A stretch of 64,000 nucleotides of DNA from Candidatus Baltobacteraceae bacterium (GTDB taxonomy: Bacteria; Vulcanimicrobiota; Vulcanimicrobiia; Vulcanimicrobiales; Vulcanimicrobiaceae), in NCBI GenBank assembly GCA_036488875.1, contig DASXGW010000013.1, positions 169,281-233,280 on the forward strand. The letters run 5' to 3'. A program made the translations under genes and the position numbers. Shown piece by piece: positions 24,523 to 32,732 of this stretch. A model generated the notes under the pieces. That model ran no database searches, was not told where the DNA came from, and was given only the letters and a program-made list of their open reading frames with translations. How positions within the stretch are numbered: the first letter of the stretch is position 1; every line of letters starts with the position of its first letter.

Positions 24523-25090
24523 AGATCGCCAGCCGCTCGATCGCGCCTTTATTGCCCATCGCGTATGCGGAGCCGCCCGGGAACCGCGCTTCGAAAATGT
24601 CTTCGTACGGACCGAGTCCGTCTGGTTTTTCGATGCGCGCGAAGTTTTCCGGAAGCGACGTTAGTGCCGTACCGATGGCAACCTCCCCCGGCACCAAACG
24701 CACGCCGCCCAGGTCGGCCGGCTCGAGCGGCGGTGCGCGATCGACCTTCGGCAGATAGAGCTCGGCGGAGATCAGTGCGCTTTGCGCGTTGGACGGCGTT
24801 TCGTAGAAGAGGCTGACGAACTCGCGACCGCCGTTGACGCCGCGCACGCAGTACGTGTGCCATCCGCGCACCGGGTAGGCAAAGGCAATGCCGAACGCGC
24901 GCTCGACGTCGCGCCGCCTCGTTTTGGTAACGTCGAACGCGACCGTTTCGTTGAACAGCACCACGACGCGGTCGAACGGTACCGGCGGTACGTCCGCTTT
25001 TTTGCGCTGGCGTTCGTATATCTGCGCCAGAATTTCGACGGCGCGCGTCATTGCGAAATCCGGAGCCGGCTCATCCGGACGCTTATCCAC
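24506..25090 (-). CDS. Hypothetical protein between M50 protease and GT87
   Basis: A 194-residue soluble protein I do not recognise. It has alternating strands and helices (VPFDRVVVLFNETVAFDV, GWHTYCVRGVNGGREFVSLFYE, YEDIFEARFPGGSAYAMGNKG), no signal peptide and no membrane segment. The first 12 residues are acidic and proline-rich. Start is taken at GTG 25090, preceded by a G-rich ribosome-binding stretch and overlapping the M50 gene by 8 bases; a TTG at 25105 would add five residues. It lies in one operon with the M50 and GT87 genes. Confidence 0.65.
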   Translation of the reverse strand: MDKRPDEPAPDFAMTRAVEILAQIYERQRKKADVPPVPFDRVVVLFNETVAFDVTKTRRRDVERAFGIAFAYPVRGWHTYCVRGVNGGREFVSLFYETPSNAQSALISAELYLPKVDRAPPLEPADLGGVRLVPGEVAIGTALTSLPENFARIEKPDGLGPYEDIFEARFPGGSAYAMGNKGAIERLAIYGLRT

Positions 25091-25895
25091 GAAGCCCCCC
25101 CACAATAACGTGCGCGCGCGACATAACCCACAACAACCCTAAAACCGTCGCGAGATACCAAGCACTGACGCGCAGTTTGGCGTTGAGGGTCATCGCCGCG
25201 GCGCGTGGATCGACTTGCCCGCGCCACGCGGCGAGAATCGACGGCAAGCCTAAAATGCCGATGATCGCAATGAAGAAGATGGGGACGTGAAAGTACGCCG
25301 CAAAGGCGACGAAGAGCAGAAAGCCGGCGATCCAGAGCGGCGGCCAAATCGCCGCGACGATGCGGCCGCCGTCAAACGGCGGTACCGGAATCATGTTGAA
25401 CAAATTGAGAAAGGCCGACACGTCCGCGCACGCCAGCCAGAACCGGTCGTTGGTGGCGTCGCCGACCGCGTAGCAAACCGCGGAGAGCCCCAACCCCGTG
25501 AGCGGGCCAGCGATCGCAATGTTGGCGTCGTGCTCCAAATCGTCCGGCGGTGCGCCGGCGGTAAACGCGCCTAACAGCGGAACGAACGCCGGCAAGCGTA
25601 CGGGCAGCCCGTAAGCGCGGAACGCATAATAGTGTCCCAGCTCGTGCGCCAGCAACACGAACATCACCACGATGGCGAGCTTCCACCCGAAGAACGCAAC
25701 GTAGATCCACAGCGAGAGCAAAAACGTCCAGCTGGGCGCCAAGAACTTCAGGCCGACCAAAAACAGCAGCTTGAACTTGGCGAGGAAGGCCAGCGCCGCA
25801 GCCAAAAGAGCGCCGATCGTTCCACCGGCCTTACGCTTCGTCGTTACGCTCGGCGGCGAGGGCTCGTTCTCGGCGGGCGGCGGCAGGTAATCCAC
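25083..25895 (-). CDS. Site-2 protease-like intramembrane metalloprotease (M50)
   Basis: A 270-residue membrane protein with the M50 zinc site HELGH (His84, Glu85, His88) in a membrane segment and the second motif NMIPVPPFDGGR (Asp175). About six membrane segments can be seen. The basic N-terminus (KRKAGG) faces the cytoplasm. Such proteases cut membrane-bound regulators within the bilayer, but the target is not evident here and there is no PDZ domain. Start is GTG 25895. It is the first gene of a three-gene minus-strand operon and is divergent from ndh. Confidence 0.88.
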   Translation of the reverse strand: MDYLPPPAENEPSPPSVTTKRKAGGTIGALLAAALAFLAKFKLLFLVGLKFLAPSWTFLLSLWIYVAFFGWKLAIVVMFVLLAHELGHYYAFRAYGLPVRLPAFVPLLGAFTAGAPPDDLEHDANIAIAGPLTGLGLSAVCYAVGDATNDRFWLACADVSAFLNLFNMIPVPPFDGGRIVAAIWPPLWIAGFLLFVAFAAYFHVPIFFIAIIGILGLPSILAAWRGQVDPRAAAMTLNAKLRVSAWYLATVLGLLWVMSRAHVIVGGLRG

Positions 25896-25924
25896 CTCGC
25901 ACTCTTCAACCGCGACTGCTGCGA

Positions 25925-27250
25925 GTGCCTGTTATTGTAATCGTGGGCGGCGGTTTCGCCGGAAGCGCGGTCGCCCGACAGCTCGAACGCCGCCTCGAAC
26001 CGCGGGAAGCCGAAATCGTGCTGCTCAGCCGGGAGAACTACACGCTCTTCACGCCGATGCTGCCCGAGGTCACGGCCGGGGCGCTCGAGGTGCGCCACAT
26101 CGTCACGCCGATTCGCACCGAGCTCCGCCACACGTCATTCGTCCTGGCCGACGTAACGGAAGTCGATACGAACCGCAGCCGCGTCGAATTTCGTCACGTG
26201 CTCACCGGCTTATCCGAAACGGTCGAGTACGATCACCTCGTCTTAGCTCTCGGATCGTCCACTTCGACCTTCGGACTGCCCGGCGTCGCTGAATACGCCT
26301 GGAGCATGAAGTCGCTCGAAGATGCCGACGCGCTGCGCAATCGCTTCGTCTGGCTGCTCGAACTGGCCGATACGCTGCCGCCGAGCGACCGGCGCGCATC
26401 GCTGCTCACGATCGCCGTCGTCGGCGGCGGGTTTACCGGCGTGGAGACGGCCGGCGAAATGGTCGAGCTGTTTCGCAGCGTCTTGCACTTTTATCCGCGG
26501 TTGAAACTCGAGGAAGTTCGCGTCGTGCTGCTCGAAGCGGGTGACACGCTGCTCGCCGGACTGCCGCGCAAGATGGGTGAATATTCGCGACGCAATCTGC
26601 AACGGCGCGGCGTCGAAATCATTTTGGGTGACGGCGTGGCGTCGGCCGACGAAAACGGACTTACCTTGCAGAGCGGGCGCCGCATCAACACGTCGACGAT
26701 CGTTTGGAGTGCCGGCGTTGTTCCGTCGCCGATCGTCAAGCAGTGCGGATTGCCGGCGACCAAGCGCGGCGCCGTCGTTACGCGGTCCGATATGCGGGTG
26801 GCGACGATACCAAACGTGTGGGCTCTGGGCGATTGCGCCGCAATTCCCGACGGCGATGGCGGAACCTACCCGATGACGGCGCAGCACGCGATTCGCGAAG
26901 GGCCGCATCTCGCCGACAACCTCGTTGCAACGCTGCGGGGGCAGCCGACGACGGCGTTTGCTTACCGGTCGCTCGGGATGATGGCGTCACTAGGCGCTCG
27001 CCGCGCCGTTGCCCAACTGCCCGGCGATCGCGTGATCACGGGATTCATCGCCTGGTTCCTCTGGCGCAGCTACTACCTGTTGCGGCTGCCGGGCCTCGAT
27101 CGTAAGCTGCGCGTCGCGTTCGATTGGACGCTCGACTTGATTTTCCCGAGGGATATCGCGGTGTTGCGGATGGGCACCCAGAGGGCCCCCGATGCCTCCT
27201 CAGGCCCTTCGACTTCGGCCCCTCCGGCCCACGCTCAGGATGACGGGTAG
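25925..27250 (+). CDS. ndh: Type II NADH dehydrogenase (NDH-2)
   Basis: A 441-residue flavoprotein that passes electrons from NADH to quinone without pumping protons. The FAD-binding VIVGGGFAGSA is at residues 5-15 and the NADH-binding VVGGGFTGVETAG at about 165. IPNVWALGDCAAIPDGDGG and YPMTAQHAIREG near 300-330 are family signatures. The C-terminal amphipathic helix region (ITGFIAWFLWRSYYLLRLPG) binds the membrane. The final 15 residues or so are encoded by a copy of the dispersed palindromic repeat and do not belong to the family. GTG 25925 is used as start. Confidence 0.92.
   Translation: MPVIVIVGGGFAGSAVARQLERRLEPREAEIVLLSRENYTLFTPMLPEVTAGALEVRHIVTPIRTELRHTSFVLADVTEVDTNRSRVEFRHVLTGLSETVEYDHLVLALGSSTSTFGLPGVAEYAWSMKSLEDADALRNRFVWLLELADTLPPSDRRASLLTIAVVGGGFTGVETAGEMVELFRSVLHFYPRLKLEEVRVVLLEAGDTLLAGLPRKMGEYSRRNLQRRGVEIILGDGVASADENGLTLQSGRRINTSTIVWSAGVVPSPIVKQCGLPATKRGAVVTRSDMRVATIPNVWALGDCAAIPDGDGGTYPMTAQHAIREGPHLADNLVATLRGQPTTAFAYRSLGMMASLGARRAVAQLPGDRVITGFIAWFLWRSYYLLRLPGLDRKLRVAFDWTLDLIFPRDIAVLRMGTQRAPDASSGPSTSAPPAHAQDDG
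27203..27246 (-). repeat. Dispersed palindromic repeat, copy 1 (reverse orientation)
   Basis: On the minus strand this reads CCCGTCATCCTGAGCGTG, a G/C-rich inner stem, then GAAGTCGAAGGGCC. It matches the copies at 31125, 50007 and 51644. It lies within the 3' end of ndh and supplies the last residues GPSTSAPPAHAQDDG and the stop region. Confidence 0.75.
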
Positions 27251-27270
27251 CGACGGCGAACGTTCATTCA

Positions 27271-28674
27271 ATGGACCTCAAAGAGCCGATCGAGCGCCTG
27301 ATCCGCGATCCGAAGGAGTTCACGCGCAACGTGCACTTCCCGGATCCGTCGCAGCTGCGCCTCTACGACGAGACCTTGCGCGACGGCGAACAGATGCCCG
27401 GCGTGTGTTACACGCCGCCGCAGAAGCTGGAGATCGCCAAAGTTCTCGCCGATATCGGCGTGCACGTCATGAGCGTGGGATTTCCAGCCGCCTCGGCCGG
27501 CGATCGGCGTACCTTGCAGCTGGTTATGGAAGCCAAACGCAAAGGCGAGTTGGGCGACGTCGAGATCGTCGTCATGTGCCGCAGCAACCGCAACGACATC
27601 GACGTCACCGTCAAGACGCTCAACGAAGCCGGAATCGAACCCAAAGAGGTCACCTTCTTCATCTTTACCAGCGGCAGCGATCTGCACTTGAAATATAAGA
27701 TCGGGAAGACGCTGCTGCGCTTCGAAGGCCGCGACGAAAAAGATTGGCTCGACCTGCCGCTCGAGTTCTACCGCAACGCCAACGTCCGGTTGCAGTGCGA
27801 TGCGATCGCGCACGCGCGCGACTACGGCATCGACCACATCGAGTTCGGAGCCGAGGACGGCTCGCGCGGCGACGTGGATTACTTCATCAGCTATTTCAAA
27901 GCCGGACTGGAGGCCGGCGGTACCCGGCCTGCGTGGCCCGATACGGTCGGTACGCTCACGCCCGAGGCGACCCGCTGGTACTGTTCGCGCATCGTACAAG
28001 GCCTGCCGAAGGGACTGCCGATCGTCGCGCACCTGCACAACGACTACGGGCTGGGTACGATCAACGCGATTACCGCGACGTCGTGCGGTTTCAAAGTCAT
28101 TTCGGTCACCGCCAACGGGTACGGCGAGCGCGCCGGCAACGTGAAGCTCCACGAATACGCCGTCGCAATGCGCATTCTCTACGGCGTCGAAATTCCGGGA
28201 TTTAAATATAACAAGCTGCGCGATCTCGCGCGCTTCATGGAACGCATGAGCGGCATCCCGATGCAGCAGCACGAGCCGATCGTCGGATCGAAGGTTTTCG
28301 CGCACGAGTCGGGCATTCACACGCACGCCGTGTTGATCGACCACCGTATGTACGAAGCGGTCCCCAGCGAGCTCGTCGGCGGCGAGACGAGTTTCGTTTT
28401 CGGCAAGCACTCGGGCGTCAATCTGGTCGAGCAGACGCTGCATAAGTGGCAATCCAAACTCGGCGACTCGGGCGTCGAGGTGACTGCGGAGCTGGCGCAC
28501 CGCGTCACCGACGAGATCAAGCGGCTGCGCGAAGAGCGCGCGGCATCGAGTAAGAGCGAAGAGGCGATCGAAGCCTACGAACGGGCGATGCGCAGTTTAT
28601 CGCTCAACGAAGCAGACGTGATCGACCTCGCCATGGCTTTAGGGAAACCTAAAGCGGCCGCCGCGACGGCTTAG
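27271..28674 (+). CDS. Homocitrate/2-isopropylmalate synthase-family enzyme (DRE-TIM)
   Basis: A 467-residue enzyme that condenses acetyl-CoA with a 2-oxo acid. The family signature LYDETLRDGEQ is at residues 31-41, the metal ligands in HLHNDYG (about 254-260) and the ESGIHTHAVLIDHRMYE motif near 350. The C-terminal LeuA regulatory domain of classic isopropylmalate synthase is absent; instead there is a helical tail of about 70 residues. Length and motifs fit homocitrate synthase or a short isopropylmalate synthase, and substrate choice cannot be decided by eye. It stands alone, 20 bases after ndh. Confidence 0.85.
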   Translation: MDLKEPIERLIRDPKEFTRNVHFPDPSQLRLYDETLRDGEQMPGVCYTPPQKLEIAKVLADIGVHVMSVGFPAASAGDRRTLQLVMEAKRKGELGDVEIVVMCRSNRNDIDVTVKTLNEAGIEPKEVTFFIFTSGSDLHLKYKIGKTLLRFEGRDEKDWLDLPLEFYRNANVRLQCDAIAHARDYGIDHIEFGAEDGSRGDVDYFISYFKAGLEAGGTRPAWPDTVGTLTPEATRWYCSRIVQGLPKGLPIVAHLHNDYGLGTINAITATSCGFKVISVTANGYGERAGNVKLHEYAVAMRILYGVEIPGFKYNKLRDLARFMERMSGIPMQQHEPIVGSKVFAHESGIHTHAVLIDHRMYEAVPSELVGGETSFVFGKHSGVNLVEQTLHKWQSKLGDSGVEVTAELAHRVTDEIKRLREERAASSKSEEAIEAYERAMRSLSLNEADVIDLAMALGKPKAAAATA

Positions 28675-28678
28675 TTCT

Positions 28679-29440
28679 TTAGCGACTTTCGATAGGGAAG
28701 TCGAAATAGGTCTTTGGAAACGGCTCCCACCGCAGCGTGTAGTGCCACCACTCTTCCTTGTGGCTGGTAAAACCGTGTTTGTGCATGACCGTCGCAAGCG
28801 TTTGCCGGTGCGATGCGGCGATCGGGCCGACGTCGGCGTCGGTGCGCGAGAGCTCGTCCATGCAATCGAACGTCGTACCCATATCGATCGATCCGTCGTG
28901 ATAGCGTTCTCGATACGGGCCGACGCACGAGTACAGCGCGTCGCCTTTGGCGTAGCGGGGCAGATCGCGAAGCGGAAGGCGTTCGATCGTCACGTCGACG
29001 CTGCTTCCGCGCGAGTGCGCCGACTTGACGTCGAGGAAGCCGAGCGCGAAGAGCTTGGTTTTCGGGACGCGCGGATAAAACGCGGCTTTCATCGCCTGGT
29101 CCGACGGATTCTTGCTCCAGGCAACAAGGTCGCCGGTGGCGCGCGTTGGGGCGTAACAGTCGTAGACGCGCAGGGTCAGTCCGATGTCGCCGATCTCGCG
29201 CTGGGCGCCGGCCAGTGCTTGGGCGGCCTGTTTGGTGAGGACGCACTCAGGAGCGTCGTAACCGGCGATCGGACGGCCGACGAGATTATAGTCGCCGGCA
29301 TAGCGCATGTCTTGAACGATCGACGGAGCGACGTCGGAAAGATACACGAAGCCGGGAGGCAGCGTTCCATGCGGTCGCGGCGTCGCGGCGAGAAGGCCGG
29401 CGAGCGCAGCGGCGCCGAGCGCCGCGCTCGAGCGTTTCAC
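28679..29440 (-). CDS. D-Ala-D-Ala dipeptidase (VanX type, M15 family), secreted
   Basis: A 253-residue protein with an N-terminal signal/membrane segment (SSAALGAAALAGLLAATP). The M15D zinc site is seen as SAHSRGSSVDVTI (His and Asp ligands) and EEWWHY (catalytic Glu and the third His ligand) near 225-232, in the order found in VanX/DdpX. These enzymes split D-Ala-D-Ala from cell-wall peptides. In VanX this gives vancomycin resistance, but without vanHA genes here a role in peptidoglycan turnover is more likely. GTG 29440 overlaps the stop of the upstream M55 gene by GTGA. Confidence 0.88.
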   Translation of the reverse strand: MKRSSAALGAAALAGLLAATPRPHGTLPPGFVYLSDVAPSIVQDMRYAGDYNLVGRPIAGYDAPECVLTKQAAQALAGAQREIGDIGLTLRVYDCYAPTRATGDLVAWSKNPSDQAMKAAFYPRVPKTKLFALGFLDVKSAHSRGSSVDVTIERLPLRDLPRYAKGDALYSCVGPYRERYHDGSIDMGTTFDCMDELSRTDADVGPIAASHRQTLATVMHKHGFTSHKEEWWHYTLRWEPFPKTYFDFPIESR

Positions 29441-30261
29441 GCCTGCGCGCCCAAGCGCCATGTGGCGACGAACGCGCGAAAGACGACCGGAAAGTCGACG
29501 TGCTCGAACCGCACGCTGCGCGGCCCGGTGCGCGCGAATCCCGGAATCATCTCGACGAGATCGGCCTGCTCCGTCTTGGCCAGCGTGATTTCCAGCTGAA
29601 TCGGCGGTTCGAAGCGATAGGGTTTTGCGGCTGCCGCATTTTCGATTGCGGCGCGCGCGCCGTCGCGAATCGCGCGCTGCGCCGCGGCCGGCGTCAGCGA
29701 CGTGGCCGCAAACGTGCCGATCGACTCTTTGACGACGACGCCTTGTACCCAGGGCATCTGCCCGCGAACGCCTTCGACCGTCGTACGGTCGCCGGTGACG
29801 AGCAGCAGCGGAACGCCGGCGTGTCCGAGCAGTGCGGCGTTGAGCGTCGCTTCGCTGCACACGACGCCGTTGACCGACACGTCGTAGATCACCGACGGCG
29901 TGTAGGTGTGACCGAGAACCGCGTCCGCGTCGCCGATCGCGCCGTGGTAGCCGACGAAAAATGCTCCGCCGAACGACGGATCGGCGTCCTGCACCATCGA
30001 GTGCGGCTTCCGGTTGCCGAAGAGCACCCGCACGTCGGAAGGCATTTCGTCGAGAACGAGATTGCGCATTGGGCCGTGCGAGTCGTTCACGAGAACGTCG
30101 CCCGCGCCGGCCGCTCGCGCGCCTTCGATCGCGCTGCACACCTCTTGCGTGTAGTAGCGGCGGTAAATGGCGTACTCCGGATGGGGGGTGCGCGCGTCGA
30201 CCTGTTCCCACGCGCACACGCCGGCCACGCCTTCCATATCGCAAGAAATGTAGACCTTCAT
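29437..30261 (-). CDS. M55-family D-aminopeptidase (DppA-like), copy 1
   Basis: A 274-residue zinc peptidase of the DppA family, which removes D-amino acids from the N-terminus of peptides. Zinc and catalytic motifs: SCDMEG (Asp8, Glu10), NDSHGP (near 60), VGYHG (near 103), GHTY (near 115) and VVKESIGTF. There is no signal peptide, so it works in the cytoplasm on imported peptides. It is 3 bases after the second M55 gene and overlaps the VanX-type gene, forming a D-amino-peptide degradation operon. Confidence 0.92.
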   Translation of the reverse strand: MKVYISCDMEGVAGVCAWEQVDARTPHPEYAIYRRYYTQEVCSAIEGARAAGAGDVLVNDSHGPMRNLVLDEMPSDVRVLFGNRKPHSMVQDADPSFGGAFFVGYHGAIGDADAVLGHTYTPSVIYDVSVNGVVCSEATLNAALLGHAGVPLLLVTGDRTTVEGVRGQMPWVQGVVVKESIGTFAATSLTPAAAQRAIRDGARAAIENAAAAKPYRFEPPIQLEITLAKTEQADLVEMIPGFARTGPRSVRFEHVDFPVVFRAFVATWRLGAQA

Positions 30262-30264
30262 ATT

Positions 30265-31098
30265 TTACGCTCGCGCGTTCGCGGCGGCGCCAATGCGCGT
30301 AGCGACGATAAACGCCCGCAAAAGCATGCGGTAATCGTTGGCGCCGAAGCGCACGGCGCGCGTACCGATACGCCGGAACTCGGGCATCAGCTCGATCATG
30401 TCGGCGTGTTCCACGCCGAGGGTTTCGACGATCAGCTCGTAGGGCGGATCGAACGTGAATGGCTTGGCGTCGCCGATGCGCCCCATTGCCGCTCGAGCTC
30501 CGTCGCGAATCGCGTCCTGAGCGGCCTTCGGCGTCAGCGAGTTGACCGAAGAAAAGCCGATCGACTCTTTGACGGCCACGCCGACGGCCCACGGCAAATA
30601 CTTCGCGGTCTCGTCGCAAATCGTTCGATCGCCGGTGAGCAGCACGACGGGAACACCGTAGCTTCCCGCCAGCGCCGCAAAGATCAGTGCCTCGCTGCAT
30701 GGGATACCGTTGACGCTCACCGAGTATACGAGGTCGGTCATCGTGTGCGCGAGCGCGGCCGAATCGCCGGCTTTTGCGTGGTAGCCGGTGAGAAAGACCG
30801 CATTAAACCCGCCGTCGAGTGCTTGCCCCATCGAACGCGGCTTCGGTGCGCCCGACAGAATGCGCAGGCCGTCGTCCTGCGGCAGCTCGTCGAACAGCAG
30901 GTTGTGCATCGACCAGTGCGAGTCGTTGACGAGAATATCGGTCGCTCCGCCCGCGCGAGCGCCTTCGATCGCGGCGCGAATCTCTTGCGTCATGTAACGG
31001 CGGTAGATCGGATACTCGTGTGCGTTCGACGGATCGACTTGATTCCACGAACACACGCCCGCCGTACCCTCCATGTCAGAGGAAATGTAAATTTTCAC
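30265..31098 (-). CDS. M55-family D-aminopeptidase (DppA-like), copy 2
   Basis: A 277-residue paralogue of the neighbouring M55 protein, sharing SSDMEG, NDSHWS, TGYHAKAGD, AHTMTD and VAVKESIGF. Half or more of the residues differ, so the two may have different substrates or form a mixed complex like the ten-subunit DppA ring. The start is uncertain: GTG 31098 gives the family-standard opening MKIYISSDMEG, while GTG 31113 would add five residues. Upstream of it lies a copy of the dispersed repeat. Confidence 0.9.
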   Translation of the reverse strand: MKIYISSDMEGTAGVCSWNQVDPSNAHEYPIYRRYMTQEIRAAIEGARAGGATDILVNDSHWSMHNLLFDELPQDDGLRILSGAPKPRSMGQALDGGFNAVFLTGYHAKAGDSAALAHTMTDLVYSVSVNGIPCSEALIFAALAGSYGVPVVLLTGDRTICDETAKYLPWAVGVAVKESIGFSSVNSLTPKAAQDAIRDGARAAMGRIGDAKPFTFDPPYELIVETLGVEHADMIELMPEFRRIGTRAVRFGANDYRMLLRAFIVATRIGAAANARA

Positions 31099-31124
31099 AT
31101 CAATCCAAGGCACAGGATGTGCCG

Positions 31125-31165
31125 TGTCATCCTGAGCGTAGCCATGGATGGCGAAGTCGAAGGGT
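31125..31165 (+). repeat. Dispersed palindromic repeat, copy 2 (intergenic)
   Basis: GTCATCCTGAGCGTA, then the inner hairpin GCCAT-GG-ATGGC, then GAAGTCGAAGG. Its flanks match copies in miaA and the radical SAM gene while the inner stem has a different but still paired sequence. It lies between the second M55 gene and the TPR gene. Confidence 0.75.
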
Positions 31166-31167
31166 GG

Positions 31168-31608
31168 TCATTGGGAGTTCGTTTCGCGTAAGGCTTCCTG
31201 CGCCTCTGCAAGACCCGTTTGCGCCGCGACGTTGCGCGGATTGGCCTTGAGCGCTTGGCGATAGAGCGGAACCGCGTCGGCGTACCGGTTCGCGGCGAGG
31301 TACATATCCGCGAGCTGCGTGATCGCGACGTCGTCGTCGGGATGCTTTGCAATCCGATCGCGCAACGTTTTGAGCTGCTCGGCGACGGCGGGCGGCGGAC
31401 CGCCCTCGACGTTGTCTTGCGAGCCCTGCGATTGCTGCTGCGCGCCTGCGACCGTACCCGGCTTGGCAGCCTTGCCGAAGACCGAGCCCGTCACGCCGAA
31501 CCCTTCGGCAACGAGATACGCCATAATAACGAGGAAAATCAAAGATACGACCGCGACGATCGGGAGTGCAATACGCGGCGGCAAGCCGCGCGACGGTTGT
31601 CTTGGCAC
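31168..31608 (-). CDS. Membrane-anchored TPR protein
   Basis: A 146-residue protein with a proline-rich cytoplasmic start, one membrane segment (about 14-36), a Gln/Ser/Gly linker and two TPR-like repeats: DDVAITQLADMYLAANRYADAVPLYRQALKANP and the following RNVAAQTGLAEAQEAL. This layout recalls the C-terminal TPR part of CcmH/CycH, but no cytochrome c maturation genes are adjacent. A general scaffolding role is all that can be inferred. GTG 31608 is taken as start; TTG 31611 is equally possible. Confidence 0.72.
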   Translation of the reverse strand: MPRQPSRGLPPRIALPIVAVVSLIFLVIMAYLVAEGFGVTGSVFGKAAKPGTVAGAQQQSQGSQDNVEGGPPPAVAEQLKTLRDRIAKHPDDDVAITQLADMYLAANRYADAVPLYRQALKANPRNVAAQTGLAEAQEALRETNSQ

Positions 31609-31644
31609 CAAGAGTCGTTTGGACGCGCGGCGAAATAATCTTTC

Positions 31645-32208
31645 GTGACCGACAAATTGAGTCTACCGGCGGAATCAGAGCTTCAGCTTCTTTTTGCGCG
31701 GCTGAATTATCAGTTTTTTAACGGAGAGGTTCCCGACTGCCGCATTGCCTATAACGAGCGGTTCTCAAACTCCGCCGGCCGCATCAGTTACGGCAAGAAT
31801 CCGCTGGTCATCGAGCTTTCGCCCAAGCATTTCCGCAAGTATCCCGGCGCGCTCGAGGAGACGCTGCTTCACGAAATGGTGCACGCGTGGTGTTACGCGC
31901 GCTACCGGGACACCGGCCATGGCCCGCTATTTAAGAAGAAGGCGCGCGAGTGCGGCATCACGTCGATCTATCACGAGCTCGGCAGCGTGCGCCCGCTCAA
32001 CGAGTCGAGCAAGCGATACGTGCTGCGGTGCGAACACTGCGCCTTCGAAGTCCTGCGCAAGAAACGGCCCGGAAAGCCGGTGAGCTGCGCGCGTTGCAAT
32101 AAGCGCCGCTTCGACGCGCGGTATCCGCTGACGATTTACGAGATCGTCGACATGCGCCCGATCGGGAACACGATCGAAGGCCTTCGCGCCGCCGAACGCG
32201 GCCATTAA
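31645..32208 (+). CDS. SprT-like zinc metalloprotease
   Basis: A 187-residue protein of the SprT/Spartan family. The zinc-peptidase site HEMVH (His76, Glu77, His80) is followed by His92 in DTGHGP. A zinc ribbon (Cys129, Cys132, Cys148, Cys151) closes the protein, the normal SprT layout. Eukaryotic relatives digest DNA-protein crosslinks; the role of bacterial SprT is unclear. Start GTG 31645. The stop overlaps the convergent GNAT gene by 4 bases. Confidence 0.9.
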   Translation: MTDKLSLPAESELQLLFARLNYQFFNGEVPDCRIAYNERFSNSAGRISYGKNPLVIELSPKHFRKYPGALEETLLHEMVHAWCYARYRDTGHGPLFKKKARECGITSIYHELGSVRPLNESSKRYVLRCEHCAFEVLRKKRPGKPVSCARCNKRRFDARYPLTIYEIVDMRPIGNTIEGLRAAERGH

Positions 32209-32651
32209 CACACGAGTCGATATAACTCGAAGACGTCGTCCTTGGCGAAGCCCAACTCACCGTAGAACTTGACCAGATGCGGTTCCGAGAACGGCAGCTC
32301 GACTAAAATCGCGCGCGCGCCGCTGCGTTTTGCGTAATCGACGCAGGCCGAGACCAAGTGCTTGCCGATTCCACGCTCGCGGAACCGTTCGTCGACGTAG
32401 AGGTCGCTCAGAAACCACTGGCGTTTGCAATACCACGACGAGAAGAGCGGGTAGAGCTGTAAAAAGCCGGTAGCCTGCTCGCGCTCGAAGGCCGCCAACA
32501 CGACGGACTCGCCGCGTTCCAAGCGTTCGCCCAAAAACCGGCGCGAGGTCTCGAGATCCGGCTTTTCGGTGAAAAACTGCCGGTACGCGTCGAACAGGGG
32601 CGCGATCGCGTCGAGATCCTCGGGGGTCGCGGTCCGCACGGTCAGAGGCAT
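32205..32651 (-). CDS. GNAT-family N-acetyltransferase
   Basis: A 148-residue acetyltransferase. The order of strands and helices is complete: [23 protein letters not shown] at the start, [11 protein letters not shown], then [21 protein letters not shown] with the RxxGxG/A acetyl-CoA loop, and a C-terminal [18 protein letters not shown]. Substrate unknown. It is divergent from fumC, with 81 bases between the two starts. Confidence 0.9.
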   Translation of the reverse strand: MPLTVRTATPEDLDAIAPLFDAYRQFFTEKPDLETSRRFLGERLERGESVVLAAFEREQATGFLQLYPLFSSWYCKRQWFLSDLYVDERFRERGIGKHLVSACVDYAKRSGARAILVELPFSEPHLVKFYGELGFAKDDVFELYRLVC

Positions 32652-32732
32652 GGGCGGCCAAGTACGATTCCCGGCAGGTTGCTACCTAGGTCCAGGCAGA
32701 GATCGGAGCCGGCGGGCGAAAATAATGCGGCT

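Noticed and set aside
29500-31191. A 563-codon plus-strand frame opposite the two M55 peptidase genes
   Set aside because: Two paralogous M55 proteins with all metal motifs lie on the minus strand; the plus-strand translation shows only mirror repeats of that duplication.
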